Part shown: positions 40,061 to 50,381 of the stretch, one piece after another
Position numbering within the stretch: the stretch's first letter is position 1
How the letters are laid out: each line of letters starts with the position of its first letter
NCBI RefSeq assembly: GCF_003855495.1
Contig: NZ_CP034086.1
Coordinates: 186,001 to 250,000, forward strand
Direction: 5' to 3'
Origin: Methylocystis rosea
GTDB lineage: Bacteria; Pseudomonadota; Alphaproteobacteria; Rhizobiales; Beijerinckiaceae
Length of the DNA stretch: 64,000 bases
Translations under genes and position numbers: made by a program
Notes under the pieces: model-generated
What the model was told of the DNA's origin: nothing
Seen by the model: the letters and a program-made list of their open reading frames with translations, nothing else
Databases searched by the model: none

Positions 40061-40279
40061 CTAAGAGAGGATCGAGTTCAAGCGAGAGAAGGCTTTTGAG
40101 CTGTAGTCTCTAAAGGGAAGGGTTTCGAAAAAGTCCTCAACGGCTTTGGGGTTCTGGCCCCAGGCGATCAGGAAGCCCGCCACCGCCAAAAGCAGCAGGG
40201 ACAGCAACCCCGACGAGAGGCCGGCGAGAACCCCCACCGCCAGAACGACACCAATCTTGGTCCTGTTGCTCATCGCCAT
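40061..40279 (-). CDS. Small membrane protein, hypothetical
   Basis: 72 residues from ATG 40279, which follows AGGAG at 8-base spacing; an ATG 12 codons upstream is also open. A hydrophobic region (IGVVLAVGVLAGLSSGLLSL and following LLLLAVAGFLIAW) forms one or two membrane helices, and a polar tail FFETLPFRDYSSKAFSRL follows. No family recognised. Confidence 0.6.
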   Translation of the reverse strand: MAMSNRTKIGVVLAVGVLAGLSSGLLSLLLLAVAGFLIAWGQNPKAVEDFFETLPFRDYSSKAFSRLNSILS

Positions 40280-40536
40280 CGCTACGTCTCCTGATTGCGC
40301 CTCGTCCGCACTCATTTAGATCAACATGGTTAACCAACTATTAGCGCGCAAGTCCTGCGTCCGCGCGGCCTACGCGTGGGAAAAGCGCGGCGCTCGGCCG
40401 CTCATCAGACGCCAATTCGTGCTCGGGCGAGCGCGCCCGGTAGCGGCTTCGAGACAGGCCAGAGTCGATTCAGCAAGCGCGTCGCCAGGGCGACGGAAAC
40501 CGGTCCTGCACCCGCGACTTGCTGCGACTGAAGGTT
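40280..40536. other. Intergenic region without recognised features
   Basis: Contains the presumed promoter of the small membrane protein gene on its left. No conserved coding sequence or repeat was seen. Confidence 0.5.
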
Positions 40537-40623
40537 TCAGCCGGAGTAATAGCTGACGATCGCAGCGCCGAGAAAGAAACCGATCGCCCCTAGAATCATC
40601 AGTCTCGTTAAACCTTCCGGCAT
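40537..40623 (-). CDS. Putative 28-residue membrane microprotein
   Basis: ATG at 40623 follows GGAGAG with 5-base spacing and opens 28 codons. They begin MPEGLTRLM and continue with one membrane helix (ILGAIGFFLGAAIVSYYSG). The good ribosome site and clean helix support expression, but the short length means chance cannot be excluded. No family recognised. Confidence 0.45.
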   Translation of the reverse strand: MPEGLTRLMILGAIGFFLGAAIVSYYSG

Positions 40624-40729
40624 GAACTCTCTCCAGGCAGCGCCGCTCGCTTCAAATTAGCGGTCTCACCTCCAAGATCAAGAAGCGTTGCCCCACAGCG
40701 CGGCGATCGCGTAGGCGGAAAAGAAAAGA

Positions 40730-40759
40730 AAAACCGCAGGCGACGGGGCCTGCGGTTTT
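40730..40759 (-). terminator. Rho-independent terminator of the glycine-zipper lipoprotein gene
   Basis: A 12-base stem (AAAACCGCAGGC with GCCTGCGGTTTT) and a 6-base loop, followed on the minus strand by further T-rich sequence. It lies 17 bases after the lipoprotein stop. Confidence 0.85.
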
Positions 40760-40776
40760 AAAAAAATTGCGTGCGC

Positions 40777-41067
40777 TTAGTAGTTATAGAAAGCGACGCA
40801 GACGCGGTTGCCGTAATAGTCCCAGCCCCAGCGCGCGCAGCGTGGCGGCGGAGCGGTCGCCGCGCCGACGACGGCGCCGCTGGCCGCGCCGATCGCCGCG
40901 CCGGCGAGGGTGCCCCCGGCGCGTCCGCCGGACGCAAGCGCGCCAATGCCCGCGCCGCCAAGTCCGCCGATCACGGCGCCGCCTGCTGCGCGTTCACCGG
41001 GAGTATTGCACGCCGTAAGCGGCGCGGCCGCCGCCAGGGCGGTCGTCAGCAGCAGAACTTTCTTCAT
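40777..41067 (-). CDS. Small glycine-zipper lipoprotein
   Basis: 96 residues. Signal and lipobox MKKVLLLTTALAAAAPLTAC (lipidated Cys20) are followed by a Gly/Ala-rich helix pair (GAVIGGLGGAGIGALASGG, GAAIGAASGAVVGAAT), typical of glycine-zipper envelope proteins. A short Cys/Trp/Tyr-rich tail ends VCVAFYNY. GAGGAG precedes the ATG at 41067. Likely envelope-structural or stress-related; precise role unknown. It has its own terminator. Confidence 0.75.
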   Translation of the reverse strand: MKKVLLLTTALAAAAPLTACNTPGERAAGGAVIGGLGGAGIGALASGGRAGGTLAGAAIGAASGAVVGAATAPPPRCARWGWDYYGNRVCVAFYNY

Positions 41068-41404
41068 GCGTTTCTCCTCAGGGTGACGCTGGATCGTCCG
41101 CATCCAGGCGGAGCGGCGCCGGACCAATCGATTGTATGCGCGCCGCGAGAGTCTGTACGACGCCGCGGCCGACGGCCGCTTGGGTAAGCCGCCAGCCGCA
41201 TTGGCGTCGGGCGGAGTTTATTAAATGCCGTCTGCAATGACTGTCGCAAAAATACAACATCGCTCGAGTTTCAGGCGTTCGCCGCTTAGGAAAAGCCCGA
41301 TACGCGACGAGTTTTCGCCATAAAGGAGCGCGAACGGCGCCCTTGGGATTGGACCGTAAATTTGCTAGCAGCCATTGTTGTTTGCTTTGAAGGACATCGC
41401 TCTC
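41068..41404. other. Intergenic region between lipoprotein and ispA
   Basis: Divergent promoter region of 337 bases. No conserved coding sequence, hairpin terminator or repeat is obvious; AAGGA at about 41390 serves the ispA start. Confidence 0.5.
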
Positions 41405-42337
41405 ATGGATGCAGCCGCATGCGCGGAGGAATTTCGCCGCCGTCTCGACGCCGCCGCCGACGCCACTGAAACTGCGCTCGACGCGCTACTCGCGCCTGCG
41501 CCGCTTCCCGGCGAGATCGCCCGCCCCGCGCGCCTTCTCGAGGCGATGCGCTATTCTTCGCTCGGCGGCGGCAAGCGGCTGCGGCCCTTTCTCGTCATCG
41601 AATCCGCGCGACTCTTCGGCGTCGTCGGCGAAGCGGCGCTGCGCACCGCCTGCGCGCTTGAAATGATTCATTGCTATTCGCTCGCGCATGACGATCTTCC
41701 GGCGATGGACGATGACGATCTGCGCCGCGGCCGGCCGACGACTCACAAGGCCTTCGACGAGGCGACGGCGATCCTCGCGGGCGACGGGCTGTTGACCTAC
41801 GCGTTCGACGTCGTCGCCGATCCGAAGACGCACCCGGACGCTGGCGTGCGCGCGGCGCTGGTGCTCGCCTTGGCGCGCGCGGCGGGGCTTGGCGGCATGG
41901 TCGGCGGACAGGCGCTCGACCTTGCCGCGGAAACCGCGGCGACGCCGCTCACGCTCGAGGAAACCTTGCGGATGCAGGCGATGAAGACGGGCGCTCTGTT
42001 GCGCTTCGCCGTCGACGCCGGAGGCATTCTCGGCGGCGCTTCCGTGTCGCAGGCGGGCGCGCTGACGCGCTATGGCGAAGCGCTGGGCGCGGCTTTTCAG
42101 ATCGCCGACGACATTCTCGACGCAGAGGGCGATAGCGCCGCGCTCGGCAAGCGCGCCGGCAAGGACGCCGAACGCGGCAAGGCGACTCTTGTCGGTCTTC
42201 TCGGTCTCGACGCCGCGCGCGTGAGGCGCGACGCGCTGGTCGCCGAAGCGACGGCGGCGCTGCGCGAGACAGGACTGGGCGAGGGAACCGACATTCTCAC
42301 GGAGGCCGCACGTTTCGTCGCCGCGCGGCGCAACTGA
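41405..42337 (+). CDS. ispA: Farnesyl diphosphate synthase (polyprenyl synthetase)
   Basis: 310 residues. The first Asp-rich motif HDDLPAMDDDDLRRGRPT has Asp96, Asp97 and Asp102, and the second is QIADDILDAEGD. The upstream SSLGGGKRLRP binds diphosphate. The short chain-length region fits FPP synthase, which makes C15 diphosphate for HpnD, ubiquinone and undecaprenyl lipid synthesis. xseB and dxs, frequent neighbours of ispA, are absent. ATG 41405 was preferred to a TTG ten codons earlier. Confidence 0.92.
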   Translation: MDAAACAEEFRRRLDAAADATETALDALLAPAPLPGEIARPARLLEAMRYSSLGGGKRLRPFLVIESARLFGVVGEAALRTACALEMIHCYSLAHDDLPAMDDDDLRRGRPTTHKAFDEATAILAGDGLLTYAFDVVADPKTHPDAGVRAALVLALARAAGLGGMVGGQALDLAAETAATPLTLEETLRMQAMKTGALLRFAVDAGGILGGASVSQAGALTRYGEALGAAFQIADDILDAEGDSAALGKRAGKDAERGKATLVGLLGLDAARVRRDALVAEATAALRETGLGEGTDILTEAARFVAARRN

Positions 42338-42349
42338 GGAATCGCGCCG

Positions 42350-43066
42350 ATGTCCCGACTAGGACTGTCCAAGACCCGTCGGCGCGCCTCGGCGATCCTG
42401 GCGCCATTTCGTATTGTTCGCGCGCGCCCGCAGCTCTTTCTCAGTCTCGCGCTCGGCGTCATCGTCGGATTGCTTCTGCCGCAGGCGATGCAGCCGGTCG
42501 CACGCGCGCTCGTCGCATGGAACGCCGTAGCGCTGTGCTATTTCGTTCTCGTCTACCTGCTCATCGTCGGCGCCACGCACGACACCATTCGCGAGCGCGC
42601 CCAGATTCTCGACGAAGGCCGCTTCGTCATGCTGTTGCTCACGACCGCGATCGCCACAGCCTCTTTCGGAGCCGTCGTCGTCGAGCTTGGTTCGGTGAAG
42701 TCAATGGAAGGCTGGGAGAAGGGCGCAGCCATCGCGCTCACCATCATCACGGTGCTGAATTCCTGGCTGTTCCTGCACCTGACATTCGCCTTCCATTATG
42801 CGCATGAATTTTATTTCGAGGAGGAGCATGATCCGGACGAGCCGCCGACGGCGCGCGGCGGACTGCATTTTCCCAACACCAGGATGCCGCAATACATCGA
42901 CTTCCTGTATTTTTCCTATGTCATCGGCGTCGCCTTTCAGACGGCCGACATTGAAACCTGCTCGTCGCAGATGAGACTGATGGTGGCGACGCATGGCATC
43001 GTGGCCTTTTTCTACAACACCACCATTCTCGCGCTCATGGTGAACGTCGCCAGCCAGTTGGTCTGA
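42350..43066 (+). CDS. DUF1345 membrane protein
   Basis: 238 residues with about five membrane helices. The motifs WNAVALCYFVLVYLLIVGAT, FAFHYAHEFYFEEEH and PQYIDFLYFSYVIGVAFQTA define DUF1345, an uncharacterised integral membrane family common in proteobacteria. It starts 12 bases after ispA and is followed 7 bases later by an MFS gene, so it may be part of one transcript. Function unknown. Confidence 0.88.
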   Translation: MSRLGLSKTRRRASAILAPFRIVRARPQLFLSLALGVIVGLLLPQAMQPVARALVAWNAVALCYFVLVYLLIVGATHDTIRERAQILDEGRFVMLLLTTAIATASFGAVVVELGSVKSMEGWEKGAAIALTIITVLNSWLFLHLTFAFHYAHEFYFEEEHDPDEPPTARGGLHFPNTRMPQYIDFLYFSYVIGVAFQTADIETCSSQMRLMVATHGIVAFFYNTTILALMVNVASQLV

Positions 43067-43073
43067 AGGACAT

Positions 43074-44384
43074 ATGAAGGAAGATGCGGCGGCGATAGAC
43101 ACCATCAAGACTGAAGCCGCGCGACTGCGCGCGATTTTGATCGGCTCGGTCGGCAATCTCGTCGAATGGTACGACTTTTACGTCTATTCGGCCTTTTCTC
43201 TTTATTTCGCCGATTCATTCTTTCCTGGCGAAGACCCCCTCGCGCAGATGATGTCGGCTTCCGGCGTTTTTGCGCTTGGATTTTTGATGCGGCCGATCGG
43301 CGCCTATGTGTTCGGGCGCATCGGGGACGGGCGCGGCCGGCGCGCCGCGCTGATGCTCTCGGTGCTGCTGATGTGTCTGGGTTCGCTCCTCATCGCGCTC
43401 GCGCCGACCTATGCGACGATCGGCGTCGGCGCGCCGGCGACGCTGCTCCTCGCGCGCCTCGTTCAGGGCGTCAGTCTTGGCGGCGAATATGGATCGAGCG
43501 CGACCTATCTTGCCGAGATGGCGCATCCCGAGCGGCGCGGTTTCTATTCGAGCTTTCAATATGTGACGATGATCGCCGGCCAATTGCTGGCGCTTTGCGT
43601 GCTGCTCATCTTGCAGAATGTCGTGCTCGACGCTCAGGCGCTGCGCGACTGGGGCTGGCGCATCCCTTTCGCCTTCGGCGCGCTGCTCGCCATCGTGGCG
43701 CTCTATATGCGCCGGGATCTTGCGGAAACGCCCGCCTTCAAGGCGTCGCGCGCCGAGCGGCGGCGCGGATCGCTCAGCGCGCTGCTCGCGCATAAGCGCG
43801 AGACGGCGACGGTCGTTGGACTGACGCTCGGCGGCACGATCGCCTTCTATGTCTATACGACCTACATGCAGAAATTCTTGAAGCTGTCCGTCGGATTGAG
43901 CGATGCGCAGACGACGTGGATTGCGGCCGGCTCGCTTCTCTTCGCGCTCTGTCTGCAACCGATCTACGGCGCCTTGTCGGATCGCGTCGGCCGGCGACCG
44001 ATGCTCATCGCCTTCGGCGTGCTGGGAACGATCTTCACCGCGCCGCTCTTGTCAGCCATTCAGACGATGCGCGATCCATGGACAGCCTTTATTCTGATTT
44101 GCTGCGCTTGGTTGATCGTCGCGCTTTACACCTCGATCAACGCCGTGGTGAAGGCCGAACTCTTTCCGGCGGCGATCCGCGTCACCGGCGTCGCTTTGCC
44201 TTATGCAGCTACAGTTTCCGTTTTTGGCGGCTCGGCGGAATATGTGGCGCTCTGGTTCAAGGCGCAAGGCCATGAGAGCTGGTTCTTCTACTATGCGAGC
44301 GCCGCGATCTTCATTTCGCTCATCGTCTACGCGACGATGCCGGATACGAAGAGGAATTCGCGGATCGAGCGGGAAGAGATATAA
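43074..44384 (+). CDS. MFS transporter, metabolite:H+ symporter (MHS) family, KgtP-like
   Basis: 436 residues with about 12 helices. The N-terminal GSVGNLVEWYDFYVYSAFSL and the loop GRIGDGRGRRAALMLSVLLM, with GGEYGSSATYLAEMAHPERR, are diagnostic of the MHS branch, which imports dicarboxylates, alpha-ketoglutarate, proline or citrate. KgtP is the nearest relative by eye, but the substrate is unproven. The start is ATG 43074, 7 bases after the DUF1345 stop. Confidence 0.9.
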   Translation: MKEDAAAIDTIKTEAARLRAILIGSVGNLVEWYDFYVYSAFSLYFADSFFPGEDPLAQMMSASGVFALGFLMRPIGAYVFGRIGDGRGRRAALMLSVLLMCLGSLLIALAPTYATIGVGAPATLLLARLVQGVSLGGEYGSSATYLAEMAHPERRGFYSSFQYVTMIAGQLLALCVLLILQNVVLDAQALRDWGWRIPFAFGALLAIVALYMRRDLAETPAFKASRAERRRGSLSALLAHKRETATVVGLTLGGTIAFYVYTTYMQKFLKLSVGLSDAQTTWIAAGSLLFALCLQPIYGALSDRVGRRPMLIAFGVLGTIFTAPLLSAIQTMRDPWTAFILICCAWLIVALYTSINAVVKAELFPAAIRVTGVALPYAATVSVFGGSAEYVALWFKAQGHESWFFYYASAAIFISLIVYATMPDTKRNSRIEREEI

Positions 44385-44417
44385 TATGATGTTCGGATAC
44401 ACGGGCCTTTCAGCCTT

Positions 44418-44612
44418 ATGAAAGTAAAGGACGTGATCCGTTTGCTGGAGGAGGACGGCTGGTTTTTGGCCGCCACAAGAGGTAGCCATCGCCAGTTCAA
44501 ACACCCGACCAAGGCGGGTCGCGCAACCGTCGCGGGCAAGCTTTCAGACGATATTTCTCCGGGAACGCTGAACAGCATTCTTAAACAGGCAGGTCTGAAG
44601 GAGAAACAGTGA
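44418..44612 (+). CDS. hicA: HicA toxin, type II toxin-antitoxin
   Basis: 64 residues. The dsRNA-binding fold of HicA/YcfA is evident: MKVKDVIRLLEEDGWFLAAT, catalytic His24 in RGSHRQFKHPTK, and the ending LNSILKQAGLKEKQ. HicA cleaves mRNA and is held inactive by HicB. It is upstream of hicB, overlapping by one base (TGATG). Confidence 0.93.
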   Translation: MKVKDVIRLLEEDGWFLAATRGSHRQFKHPTKAGRATVAGKLSDDISPGTLNSILKQAGLKEKQ

Positions 44613-44818
44613 TGCGTTACGCAGTCGTGATCGAAAAGGCGGGCGATAATTATTCGGCCTATGTGCCGGACTTGCCGGGCTGCATCGCGACAGGAGCGAC
44701 CATCTCCGACGTGGAGCAGGAACTCCGAGAAGCGATCCGATTCCATATTGAGGGACTGGAATCCGACGGTTTACCCGTGCCACCGCCTAGCGCCGTTGCG
44801 GAATATGTCGAGGCGTAA
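44612..44818 (+). CDS. hicB: HicB antitoxin, type II toxin-antitoxin
   Basis: 68 residues with the degenerate RNase H-like HicB fold: YAVVIEKAGDNYSAYVPDLP, then GCIATGATISDVEQELREAI. The C-terminus is short and has no obvious HTH or RHH DNA-binding domain, so autoregulation may need HicA or another factor. AAGGAG precedes the ATG at 44612; GTG at 44609 is an alternative start. Confidence 0.93.
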   Translation: MRYAVVIEKAGDNYSAYVPDLPGCIATGATISDVEQELREAIRFHIEGLESDGLPVPPPSAVAEYVEA

Positions 44819-44858
44819 ACCATGGTCTGCTCGTGAGCGCATGACCTTTGAACGAATT

Positions 44859-45476
44859 CTAGACCGGCTCCGCCGCTGGTCCTATGCCGAGGTCCGACAG
44901 GCGCACGGCAAGTTCGGGCGCGAGCATCGGCGTCGCAAGCTCGCTTGACGGAAGCTCCACGATCTCGGCGTAGCCGCTGGCGCCCAACCGGCGATGAATC
45001 CGGATCGTGGCGCGAATGGCGTCGACGACCCAGACTTCACGAACGCCATATGCCGCATAAATGCCGATCTTGCGGCCCTTGTCGTAATTGAGACTCGAAT
45101 CCGCGACTTCGAGCGCAAGCAAGACAGCGGGGCCGTCGAGCGCCTTAAGGTCGAGATCGCGAGGGAAGACGCAGAAGTCGGGCTCGACGAACGTGCGGGC
45201 GTCAAGTCGCAGCGTCGTTTCTGGCGCAATGGTCAGATGGGCTGGCGCAACACGTTGCAAAAATCGATTCAGCTCAATCTTAATCCACTCATGCCGAGCC
45301 CCCTTGGGCGACAGGGGCACGACCTCCCCGCCGATGAGTTCGAAGTGTTCGTCTTCGTCGATGATGCCGACTCGGACCATTTCCTCGATTTCCGCGACGG
45401 TCCAGCAGCGCCGAGGCATGCCTTCGGCGGCCTGGGTCGAGAGTGGGAGATCGCTCGGGCGGAGATGCGAGTTCAT
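44859..45476 (-). CDS. Uma2 family endonuclease-fold protein (DUF820)
   Basis: 205 residues. Features are the N-terminal WTVAEIEEMVRVGIIDEDEH, FELIGGEVV, and a PD-(D/E)xK-like core with FVEPDFCVFPRDL and LLALEVADSSLNYDKGRK. Uma2 proteins are predicted nucleases of unclear role, common in cyanobacteria and proteobacteria and often near mobile regions. It is convergent with hicAB. Confidence 0.88.
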   Translation of the reverse strand: MNSHLRPSDLPLSTQAAEGMPRRCWTVAEIEEMVRVGIIDEDEHFELIGGEVVPLSPKGARHEWIKIELNRFLQRVAPAHLTIAPETTLRLDARTFVEPDFCVFPRDLDLKALDGPAVLLALEVADSSLNYDKGRKIGIYAAYGVREVWVVDAIRATIRIHRRLGASGYAEIVELPSSELATPMLAPELAVRLSDLGIGPAAEPV

Positions 45477-45631
45477 GGAGGCTACGATAGCACTCCCGTG
45501 GAATTCCGTGAAACCGAACGATTGTGGCAGGCAAGCCTTCCCACCAGAGCCCTAAGCATCCTGAAGCAGGCAGGTTCGGCCTTGGTCTGCGCAATCGCTT
45601 CCGTATGAAATGAACACTGCGGCGTGATCGT

Positions 45632-45800
45632 TCAAAACGCTTTTTTCAGTCCCGCCTGACGCAAAATGGCATTAGCGGTGTGGCGGCTGGGAATTCCGAT
45701 GGGAACGGCGAAATTGCGTCCAGTGACGGGATTGGCGCACCATGATGCAACCTGCGGCGCGCAATAATTCGCGCAAGGGACGATCGAACTGCGGCGCCAT
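45632..45800 (-). pseudogene. Broken HicA/YcfA-like toxin gene
   Basis: From the ATG at 45800, overlapping the antitoxin stop (TGATG), codons read MAPQFDRPLRELLRAAGCIM in frame 1 and stop early. The rest of the family, TGRNFAVP and then SRHTANAILRQAGLKKAF followed by a stop at 45634-45632, continues in another frame. The span of 169 bases is not a multiple of 3, and about 10 residues around the catalytic His segment are missing. An internal deletion with frameshift has removed the toxin active site. Confidence 0.8.
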
Positions 45801-46039
45801 CACGCGACCGCCTGTTCGACCTCGCGCAGCGCGGAAATCTGCAAATACACCGATGCCGGGTCGACGCCGAGGTGGTTGTCCGCCAGCAGGTCGAGCGTCA
45901 TGGCCGATATCTTCGCGAAGAGTTCGTCGAGCGTTGGAGCGTCAGCCGCCGCCGGAATTTCATCGCAATGGCCGCTCCAGACCGAAGCCGCGTCATCCCA
46001 TGCGGCGGAAATTGTGAAAATGACCGGTTTTTTTTTCAT
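45800..46039 (-). CDS. DUF1902 HicB-like antitoxin
   Basis: 79 residues with the DUF1902 pattern ISAAWDDAASVWSGHCDEIP, DAPTLDELFAKI and MTLDLLADN, a HicB-like fold. It is 26 bases behind the rpoD stop on the same strand, so it may be read from the rpoD transcript. Its toxin partner is disrupted, leaving an orphan antitoxin. Confidence 0.8.
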   Translation of the reverse strand: MKKKPVIFTISAAWDDAASVWSGHCDEIPAAADAPTLDELFAKISAMTLDLLADNHLGVDPASVYLQISALREVEQAVA

Positions 46040-46065
46040 TCCTCGTTTCTCCGCCGCGCGTCGCG

Positions 46066-48081
<2,016 letters not shown>

Positions 48082-48306
48082 CCACAAGCTCCAAACGCCT
48101 CGCCCCGGATCGGCTTTCCCCGAACCAGGCAAGGCGCAAGTTTTCTAAAATAAGCCAGAGAGGCCGGCCCTCTCTAAGCCAAGGCGCGGCAAGCGGACCA
48201 AAAAAGCCCGACCGACCGCGGAAAAACCATCGCCCCGCCCCCTAGCGGCGCGCTTTCCGTCCCCTCTTCGCCAAGAGTCCTCGCCACGGCGCCAACCCAT
48301 GCGAAT

Positions 48307-50211
48307 TCATAAGTTGCGCGACGGCCGGCCGGAAAGTGATCCGTAACCTTCCACCGCTGCTTCTGCGCCATCTAGCGCAGACAACTGGGTCTGAATATCC
48401 TTCAGCCGCGCGTGATCCCGCTCGTTTGGGTTGTCGGCCAGCAGCGCTTGCACCGCGCGCAACTCTCTATTTAACGCCAATGATCTGCGATGCAAGGCGA
48501 AAGCCTGTCGCAGGCTCTCGCCGGCGTCCGCGGCCGCGGCCTCAGGGCGCACGCTCCACAGCGTCGAATGGGCGGCCATCGCCTCGAGCCGGGCGACCGT
48601 CCGCGCAAGTCCGAGCGCCGCCAAAAACGGGTGAAGCTCAAGTTTATCGCTCGCGTTGCTCTCCGCGAACCGCAGGAGCGCGTCGCGCAAGTCGCGCGCG
48701 TCGGCGGACTCAAGATCAAGCGTGGCCAGATCCTCCGCGCGGGAGTCGATGAGATCTGGATGATTAATGAGAATCAGCAGGATAAGCGCCTCGCGCGGCG
48801 CAATCGCGGACTTGACGCCGCGAAACAGCGGCGAATTCGCCAGGCCTGGACCAATGGTTAAGGCGCCCTCGTCGGAAGCGCGCCGGCGACCGCTCGCGCC
48901 TCGCCGCGCGCCGTCCGGGCGTCGAAATGGGGCGCGTCGGTCGCGACTGAAGAGGCGGTCAAGCCGCTGCGCCAGCTCCTGGAGGTAGTGACGTCGCAGG
49001 TCGTCATCGCCGATCTGACCAACGATCTCGCGCAGCCGCCGCTCGAGCGCGGCGCGCCGCTCGGGCGTATCCAACGTCGCCGCATCGGTCTCGCGCATCC
49101 ACAGGAGATCGACGAGCGGCAGCGGGTGGTTCAACGCTTCCGCCAGCGCCTCCGACCCGCTTGAGCGCAGCAGTTCGTCAGGGTCCTGGCCGTCCGGCAG
49201 AAGGACGAATCGCAGCGAGCGCCCGGGGCCAATCAGCGGCAGCGCCGTATCCACCGCCCGAAAGGCCGCTTTCAATCCGGCCTTGTCGCCGTCGAAGCAG
49301 AGGATCGGCTCCTCGGCCAGGCGCCAGAGCAGGGCGCATTGCTCCGGCGTCAGCGCAGTGCCCAGGGGGGCGACCGCGTTGGGGAAGCCCGCGGCGGCCA
49401 GCGCGATAACGTCGACATAGCCCTCGACGGCGATCACCGCGCCGGCCTCATGCGCCGTCTTGCGGGCGTTGTGCAGATTGTAGAGCGTCGCGCCCTTGTG
49501 AAAGAGCGGCGTCTCGGGGGAGTTGAGATATTTCGCCTGGGCGTCCGCCTCCAGGGCGCGTCCGCCAAAGGCGATGACCCGTCCGGCGCGGTCGCAGATC
49601 GGAAACATCACCCGATTGCGGAACCGATCGTAGGGAACGGCGATATCCTCGCCGTGAACGAGGAGGCCCGCCTCGATCATCGTTTCGACGCTTGCGCCCT
49701 TGGCGGCGAGGTGATCGCGCAGCGCATGCCGCTCGGGCGGCGCAAAACCCAGGCGGAATTTTTCGCGCGCGGCCAAGGAAATCTGTCTGCGGTCGAGATA
49801 GGCGCGCGCCTCGCGCCCTGCGGCGCCGGCGAGCTGCTTTTCGAAAAAAACCGCCGCCGCCTCCAGCGCCTCGCCCAGCGTCGCGCGCCGTCGGTCCTGT
49901 TCTTGCTGCTCTTTGGTCTCGACGGGCAGGGGCAGCCCCGCGAGGGCCGCCAGTCTCTCCACCGCCTCGGGGAAGGAGAGCCCCTCCGTCTCCATGACAA
50001 AATCGAAGATGTTGCCGTTCTTCCCCGCAGAGAAGTCGAACCAGCGCATCTTCTGGTCGTTGACGTAAAAGGAGGGGGTCTTTTCGGCGTTGAAGGGCGA
50101 AAGGCCCCGCCACTCTCTGCCTTCCTTCCTGAGCTTGACCCTCTGGCGCACGACCTCGGAGACGGGCAGGCGCGCCCGTATCTCATCGAGGAAGGAAGGG
50201 GAAAAGCGCAT
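48307..50211 (-). CDS. dnaG: DNA primase DnaG with degenerate zinc-finger
   Basis: 634 residues. The N-terminal CHC2 domain is recognisable by EKTPSFYVND, but all four usual zinc ligands are replaced: Ser38, Asn41, Asp59 and Ala62 stand where E. coli has Cys, His, Cys and Cys. The TOPRIM catalytic core follows (VIAVEGYVDVIALAAAGFPN, CFDGDKAGLKAAFRA), with an Arg/Gly-rich linker near residue 430 and a C-terminal DnaB-binding domain. It makes replication primers and is transcribed toward rpoD, with 225 bases between the genes. Confidence 0.95.
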   Translation of the reverse strand: MRFSPSFLDEIRARLPVSEVVRQRVKLRKEGREWRGLSPFNAEKTPSFYVNDQKMRWFDFSAGKNGNIFDFVMETEGLSFPEAVERLAALAGLPLPVETKEQQEQDRRRATLGEALEAAAVFFEKQLAGAAGREARAYLDRRQISLAAREKFRLGFAPPERHALRDHLAAKGASVETMIEAGLLVHGEDIAVPYDRFRNRVMFPICDRAGRVIAFGGRALEADAQAKYLNSPETPLFHKGATLYNLHNARKTAHEAGAVIAVEGYVDVIALAAAGFPNAVAPLGTALTPEQCALLWRLAEEPILCFDGDKAGLKAAFRAVDTALPLIGPGRSLRFVLLPDGQDPDELLRSSGSEALAEALNHPLPLVDLLWMRETDAATLDTPERRAALERRLREIVGQIGDDDLRRHYLQELAQRLDRLFSRDRRAPFRRPDGARRGASGRRRASDEGALTIGPGLANSPLFRGVKSAIAPREALILLILINHPDLIDSRAEDLATLDLESADARDLRDALLRFAESNASDKLELHPFLAALGLARTVARLEAMAAHSTLWSVRPEAAAADAGESLRQAFALHRRSLALNRELRAVQALLADNPNERDHARLKDIQTQLSALDGAEAAVEGYGSLSGRPSRNL

Positions 50212-50270
50212 AGGGTGTCCCTAGCACTACTCCTTCTCGGCAGGGAACAAATTCACCGCGATGCCCATGA

Positions 50271-50375
50271 TTCACAGCTGATCCGCTCGCCGAATATACG
50301 GCGCAAGGCCCGGGCTATCAGCGGCGCATCAATGCCGTGCTGCGCAGCTATGTGAAGCAGCGCAAGGCGGGTTGA
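50271..50375 (+). pseudogene. C-terminal remnant of a BrnA-like antitoxin
   Basis: In-frame codons following a stop read DPLAEYTAQGPGYQRRINAV and then LRSYVKQRKAG to a TGA at 50375. The GPGYQRRINAVLR signature is typical of BrnA-family ribbon-helix-helix antitoxins, but the N-terminal part and the partner brnT gene are missing. It lies between the divergent ends of dnaG and the TonB receptor gene. Confidence 0.6.
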
Positions 50376-50381
50376 GCGCTG

